DNA from: Phoronis australis
Lineage: Eukaryota; Phoronida; Phoronidae
Assembly (NCBI GenBank): GCA_002633005.1
Contig: NMRA01000747.1
Location: 64,001-124,656 of the forward strand
DNA length: 60,656 bases
Direction: 5' to 3'
Positions 55,092 to 60,656 of this stretch are shown here, one piece after another. The position numbers were made by a program, and so were the translations under genes. Each line of letters starts with the position of its first letter. The first letter of the stretch is position 1. The notes beneath the pieces were generated by a model that worked only from the letters and a program-made list of their open reading frames with translations, had not been told where the DNA came from and searched no databases.

Positions 55092-57040
55092 GAGGTGGGT
55101 GATTGTTAAGTTACTTAAGGTTGCTGAACTCTTGTTTCTTTTGAAAATAAAAAATACTACCCAACAAGGGTATAATTCCTTTCTCTAACAATAATTAAGG
55201 AAAAACATATTAAGTTTTTCCAACACCACACAGTAAACAACAAGGACGCAGCAACTTTAAATCCAAATTTTGATACTCATGTTTGAGCACATTGGCTCTC
55301 TACCAAAACAGCTGTTGAAATGCAAACTAACTATTGAACAATCACCCGGGGTCATGATGCAAGGCAGCAGGCATGTCTTTGACATGAGGTCTGGGTTCAA
55401 GTCCCAGTGACCCCTACATTCCGATAGAAAGTTTGCTTTCAACCTCCAGAGTCTGTTTTAAATACTAAGCAGAATATACACGTCAATCTCATGGCACTGG
55501 GTGATGTTAATTGGTAATGCTGTCTTTTTCGTATTTTTTCACATTGAGTATCCGTTTTGGGCAATTGCTTGCTTGATACTCATGATGTCTCACGTAGGCG
55601 TGTTGCTAAAACTTAAGAAATGCTTTATTTATCTCTTTCAGCCACCTTTGGTTTAGCCAATAAACAAGGCTTGGAACTGCGAATGGTCATCCTTCTCCTG
55701 TGCTTCAAGGTGACTTCCTGTGAAACGGCCAAAAACGAATCTCTAAGCCGAAAAAACGAGCAAAGACGCCCAATACTTCTCACGTTTGTTGACACGGAAT
55801 GTCTTTATGTGATTTTGAAGTTTTACCAATAAACCATAATACCTTTGAAAATAACTTTTGCTTTCTTGGGCCAAGACACCAAAAATACCTTATTTTTCCC
55901 ATGGGCAAGTTTACTAATATTTTCGTATTAAGCTTGTATTGGTTCGTTTGGTAATCTTATCCAAGTCAATGCGTATTGTATTTTTAATAGTTCTGCTATG
56001 TACTTTTGTCACTATAAAGTTTCTTTGCTTCATTTTGTATCGTAATGTGCCGCACTATTAAAAACTAGCTCCCATTATCAGAGAACTTATGTTGGAATTG
56101 TTCGACGAACATTTTGACTTAGCTGTCACTTATTATGCAGTTTTTTAACCCTGGTAGAGATCTCTTACTTTTTTATGTCATATCACATTTCTCTTTTTTT
56201 ATGCTCATCTCTATTTTTAGTTATTCTATCCCTTGAAATTCATCACTTTGTGTATGTAATAAGATTTATCGTGCATGACCCTATTTAAGCCCATGCACCT
56301 ATTTCTGAAAAAAAACTTAAGAAAAAACTTTGTTCAAGTGTTCACATACGCAGGTATGCTGCTAAGTGTCTAATAACTCACACAAGAGGTTATTCCCTGT
56401 AAGCGTATATGACAACGTCATTCTTAAAAGATTTTCAATAATTTCCATTTATCTTCTCATTTTCTACCTATTTGACGTTTTCTTTTTCATTTTACTTGTA
56501 AAGAAATTGGTTTATGGGTGATACCGTGTTTACAAAAGAATATCATCACCTGTGCAACTACTACATTACCCACACTGTTACGGTGAATACGTTGTTGCAT
56601 CCAAAAATCACACTACACATCAAGCAATGTGACATCTTATGTAGGGATGCGTTCTGTAGACGCAAGAACACCCTAGAATTCATGGATATTGCCGTGTATT
56701 ACCAGCTAAGCACGTGGTCACAACTAATCCTTTATTTTGAATGTCTTTGGTCTCTGCTGGGAACAAATACTAGTTACGTGGTCTGCACAACCTTAACGTC
56801 TCATTCACAAAACACATAAATCTGAGGCCATCTATTGAACACTCTTCGCCTCATCTTGGAACCACCGTACATTCCAAGTGTTGGAAAACCTGTCGCGATG
56901 TTTGATAAGTTATAATTATGTGTATTGATTGTTAAAATTGTAATTGATTATGGGAATATTAATAATAATGCTGTTGAGTTTGTGATTATTTTTGTTTTTT
57001 ATCATTGTTATTAAGCATAATCGCATATGCAGCACGGGAA
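55092..57040 (+). repeat. Left arm of a large inverted repeat
   Basis: The arm is the reverse complement of about 59030-60656 with roughly ten percent divergence and small indels. Paired landmarks: GAGGTGGGTGATTGTTAAG (55092) with the window end; the tRNA-like 67-mer (55348); GAATGGTCATCCTTC (55680) with 60067; and AATATTAATAATAATGCTG (56955) with about 59105. About 340 bases (56590-56930) of this arm are missing from the other. A broken open frame (55620-55832) has a counterpart on the other arm. Confidence 0.9.
55348..55414 (+). tRNA. tRNA-like 67-mer (degenerate tRNA or tRNA-derived), left arm
   Basis: A perfect 7-bp acceptor-type stem (GGGGTCA with TGACCCC), a T arm CTGGG-TTCAAGT-CCCAG with B-box GGTTCAAGTCC, a short D-like arm with GG in its loop, and a hairpin CATGTC-TTT-GACATG where the anticodon arm should be. 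The anticodon arm is not canonical (no T at position 33 in a 7-base loop), so this is more likely a tRNA relic or a tRNA-derived element than a working tRNA. No anticodon is assigned. Confidence 0.4.
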
Positions 57041-57113
57041 ACAGTGGCTCTGTGAATTTTGCTTGAAATTGTTATAAAAATCAAGTCTAACGTCTTTTAA
57101 ATCTAAACAAGGC

Positions 57114-57159
<46 letters not shown>

Positions 57160-59029
57160 TGTAGTTTTGAGAGAACAGTAATTAGTAGTGCTATCTGCTT
57201 TTTCTCTAAAATAAAAGCTTTTTACGTAACATTTGCAAGCTAATTTTACTAGTTAAAGAGGCCCTCTATAGATGGTTGAGGCAATAATTGAGAACAGGCA
57301 AATAAGACGAAGTGCAGTTGGTGTTATGCTTCATAAACAAATTTTCTGAAGAGACTAAATAAGTTATTATGAGGCCAGTTTTTGAAACGATACATTATGG
57401 CTGCTACAGACTGCCAACTTTGGCCGAGAAGCGCTTCTGTGAAAACTTGCAAAATGGTCGTTTTTGCCACACAAAATCAAAACCTGCAAATTTGAAATTG
57501 AATTTTGAAAGTTATGCCATTAAATTATTCAACTATAATCCTTTAAAACTGTGTCACTGATTAGTTATCAGCTAGCTATACATTCTAGTAAAATGCATTT
57601 AAACATGTCTATTTTGGCGCCAATTCTGTTGCAAAATGGAAGGACATGTCGCAAAAAGAGAAATAATGGGTGAAAATTTTTAAAAGTCGAAATTTTACTA
57701 CATCTCACCAAACCAAACACATGCCCTAAGTCTGAACAAAATTTGTGATTTTGAAAGTAGACTCTAAGACTAACTGTTGGTTTTTATATGGAGTTTGTAT
57801 GAACACGACAACAGAGAATCGCTTGAAGTGAAAATGCTGTTGCATTCGCCTGCTTTACGGAAATTTGGATACGCGTCTTTAAACGGCTTGGTTGTGACAT
57901 TGTTGTTGGCAGCGCCTCCTCAAGTACACGGACATTCCTTTGTGTATCGTTGACGCACTATTGAAATGCGATCACAGATGATAACTGTTTACATAAACTT
58001 AAGTGGTAAGTGACGATTTTCAAAGACCGTTAGAATGTGTTTCAAAACATACACGACTTATATCACAATTATTCTATGTTATGTTCACGTTTCCTAATCA
58101 AGAATACCCAATCTCAGAATAAGATATCGAAGGCTGCTCTTGTTTCTAAATAGCAGTTAAGTAAAAACTGCTGTTGGTCCAATAAATGACTTTTTCCGTT
58201 TTGCTTAGGAACTTGGGCTGTATTTTGCTTCATTTAGGCTTTGGTTCTATCTAACAATTCCAAAATTGTGTTCCAAGGGTTGACTACCTTGTCGAGTTTA
58301 TCTGTAGATACTTATTTACTTAGTGGTTTCGTGTCGAGTTGGCAAGCTATTTTGTTGGGCTGGTAAGCGCTCCAAATATTTTTATATTTCATTATTGACA
58401 CTCTTTGGTTTTTTAGCCATATGATTCGATTTGCCAATCAAAAAATTCAGTCATTGTATTTATTTGCAAATTGCCACTCCCTTAGTGCTTGTATTCCACT
58501 CGTACTCTTAAGGTGCAAAAAGGAAATTGTACAACAACGTTCATTCCCTTAGAAAGAAGCGAACATCCCAACGAATATTATCGACTTGCAAAATTTTATC
58601 TTTTGACGGCATTCACTAAAACGACGAGGCAACAGAGTCTTAAAGTATATGTATAACAATTTCTAAGTATTTTTCTGTTCGATATGAACTGGGGCCACAT
58701 TTGCAAAAAAAGAAAAATGATATGTGATTTCCCAAGAATTTAAAAACATTTGTGGAAATTGTCTTTAACATAAATAAGATAAACAGAGGAGACCGTGCAG
58801 ATAAAGTTGGTTTTGATGCCACAATCAGTATTAATAACGGTGTCATAGCGGGCATGATTGTGATTTTATACATTCATACGCAGGATACATCATGGAGAGT
58901 CATAGAAATAGAGCTCTCTTAGCAGTGCTGCCATTTACATACATACTTTCAACCATAAAATGCTACCCATTACGTACCCAAGAAAATATAAATTATCCCC
59001 AAATGTATAATAGTTCTCGTCTCAAGCTA
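57041..59029. other. Spacer between the inverted arms
   Basis: About 2 kb, AT-rich, with a (TA)n tract at about 57116-57156. No exon or mobile element was recognised; the frames at 57369-57560 and 58640-58873 (-) have no support. Confidence 0.5.
57116..57156. repeat. (TA)n microsatellite, about 20 copies
   Basis: An uninterrupted TA tract that can form a cruciform, lying just inside the left arm of the inverted repeat. Confidence 0.97.
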
Positions 59030-60656
59030 TTTTTTCTTGTGCTGCCCATGTCAATGGGTTCAATACCAATGATAAAATAACAAACATAATCACAAAATAA
59101 ACAGCATTATTATTAATATTCATATAAACAATTACAATTTTACTTTTGGCTACAACAACTAATTCATAGTGACACTGTGGGTAACACAGGAGTTGCTCAG
59201 GTGATGATATTCTATTATAAACACGGTATCACTCATTAACCAATTTCTTAATAACAAGTAAAATGAAGTAGAAAACGTCAAATAGGCAGAAAATGAGAAA
59301 ATAAATGGAAATCATTGATAAACTTTTAAGAACGATATGGTCATATACACTTACCGAGAATAACCTACTTTGAGAGTTATTAAGAGATACTTAGCAGTAT
59401 ACCTCGGTATGTGAACACTTGAAAAAAGTCTTTTCTTGAAAAACAAATATTCAGAAATAGGTGCATGGGCGTAAATAGGGTCTTGCACGATTATTCTTAT
59501 TACGTACATAAAGTTGTCATGAATTTCAAAGTATGGAATAAATAAAAATAGAAATGAGCATGAAAAAGAGAGAATGTGAAATGACATGAAAACGTAAGAG
59601 ATCCCAACCAGGGATAAAAAAATGCACAACGAATGACAGCTACGTCAAACTTTTCGTCGAACAATTCCAACAAAAGTTCTCTGATTATGGGAGCTAAATG
59701 TTAATGGTACGGCACATTACGATACGAAATGAACCAAACAAGCTTAATAGTGACAAAAGCACATAGCAGACCTATTGAAAATACAATACGCATTGGCTTG
59801 GATAAGTTTACCAAACGAACCAACACAAGCTTAATACGAAAATATTAGTAAACTATACCATGGGAAAAATAAGGTACATTTTGGTGTCTTGACCCAAGAA
59901 AACACAAGTTATTTTCAAAATTATTATAGTTGCTTAGTAAAATTTCAAAAGCAAATTAAGACATTCCCTGTCAACAAAAGTGAGAATTATTGTGGGTCTT
60001 TGCTCGTTTTTCGGCACAGAGGTTCGTTTCGGCCGTATCACGGGAAGTCACCTTGAAGCACAGAGGAAGGATGACCATTCGCAGTCCCAAGTATTGTTCA
60101 TTGGCTAAAACAATGATTGCTGAAAGAGATAAAAAGCATATGTTAAGTTTTAGCAACGCGCCTACGTGAGAAATTATGAGCACCAAGCAAGGAATTGTCC
60201 TATTCAGAGACTCAGTTTGACAAACATACGAAAAAGATAGAATTACGCAGTGCCATGTGATTGACTTGTATCTTCTGCTTAGTATTCAAAACAGACTCTG
60301 GGATGTTGAAAGCAAACTTTCTATGGGAATGTAGGGGTCACTGGGACTTGAACCCAGACTTCATGTCAAAGACATGCCTGCTGCCTTGCATCATGACCCC
60401 GGGTGATTGTTCAATAGTTAGTTTGCATTTCAACAGCTGTTTTGGTAGAGAGCCAATGTGCTCAAACAAGAGTATCAAAATTTGGATTTAAAGTTGCTGC
60501 GTCCTTGTTGTTTACTGTGTGGTGTTGGAAAAACTTAATATGTTTTTCCTTAATTATTGTTAGAGAAAGGAATTATACCCTTGTTGGGTAGTATTTTTTA
60601 TTTTCAAAAGAAACAAGAGTTCAGCAACCTTAAGTAACTTAACAATCACCCACCTC
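59030..60656 (-). repeat. Right arm of the large inverted repeat, cut by the window end
   Basis: The arm mirrors 55092-57040 and is still matching at the last base of the window, so the true arm length is unknown. It keeps the tRNA-like 67-mer and a decayed copy of the left-arm open frame (59971-60186). Confidence 0.9.
60334..60400 (-). tRNA. tRNA-like 67-mer, right arm
   Basis: It is the inverted counterpart of 55348-55414 and differs from it at one position (A for G after the CATG hairpin). Acceptor and T stems are intact in both, although the surrounding arms have diverged by about ten percent. The same doubts about the anticodon arm apply. Confidence 0.4.

Overview
This window is AT-rich nuclear DNA from an animal. 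It has long introns, consensus splice sites, dense transposon debris, three runs of N plus isolated single Ns, and signs of unresolved allelic variation. The two clear host genes are typical metazoan genes: a phosphatidylserine synthase 2 (PTDSS2) and a calcium-type transglutaminase. The repeat content (tRNA-derived SINEs, degraded LINE, TTF/ZMYM-type hAT, MITEs, foldback elements) and the apparent heterozygosity suggest a wild marine invertebrate. An echinoderm, hemichordate or cephalochordate would fit, but the clade cannot be fixed from the sequence alone. There are no operons, CRISPR arrays or bacterial features.

Layout. Bases 2182-7749 (+) carry the last five exons of PTDSS2; its 5' exons must lie before the window. 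Bases 7750-18350 are intergenic. They hold an 80-N gap with a 28-bp minisatellite joined to a SINE fragment, then a roughly 3.5-kb DNA-transposon-like element (11429-14937) that contains a tandemly duplicated 1.37-kb module. Bases 18354-39441 (+) hold a complete transglutaminase gene of 14 exons (809 codons once a redundant assembly block is removed). It has an intact Cys329-His388-Asp411 triad and a C-terminal CaaX-like motif (CTIL). Its introns contain a dead LINE, a foldback element and a SINE with perfect target-site duplications. Three of its exons appear twice (32194-34634 and 34923-37364) on either side of a 288-N gap, most simply because two haplotypes were laid end to end.

Bases 39929-45966 are two overlapping copies of an hAT-type element joined at a single N. 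One copy has an extra 1.8 kb that includes the transposase remnant. Bases 47182-47784 (-) encode the C-terminal part of an invertebrate uncharacterised-protein family with a CXC-like cysteine cluster. Bases 48138-48532 are a foldback element of 21-bp units, and 49347-49907 are a 561-bp MITE. Bases 50308-50572 may be the 3' end of an unrecognised gene. Bases 50720-54335 are a higher-order satellite of about 389-bp period, in which each unit carries a sharply conserved 42-nt box that reads like a symmetric exon (AG before, GT after, 14 codons open). Bases 55092-60656 are two inverted arms of at least 1.6 kb, diverged by about ten percent, each carrying a tRNA-like 67-mer; the right arm runs off the window.

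The two host genes have no evident functional link. PTDSS2 makes phosphatidylserine in the ER. The transglutaminase crosslinks proteins and, if the CaaX motif is used, would be anchored to membrane by its C-terminus rather than by the N-terminal acylation known in other membrane transglutaminases. All exon coordinates come from reading splice sites and frame continuity by eye; no alignment or database search was possible.
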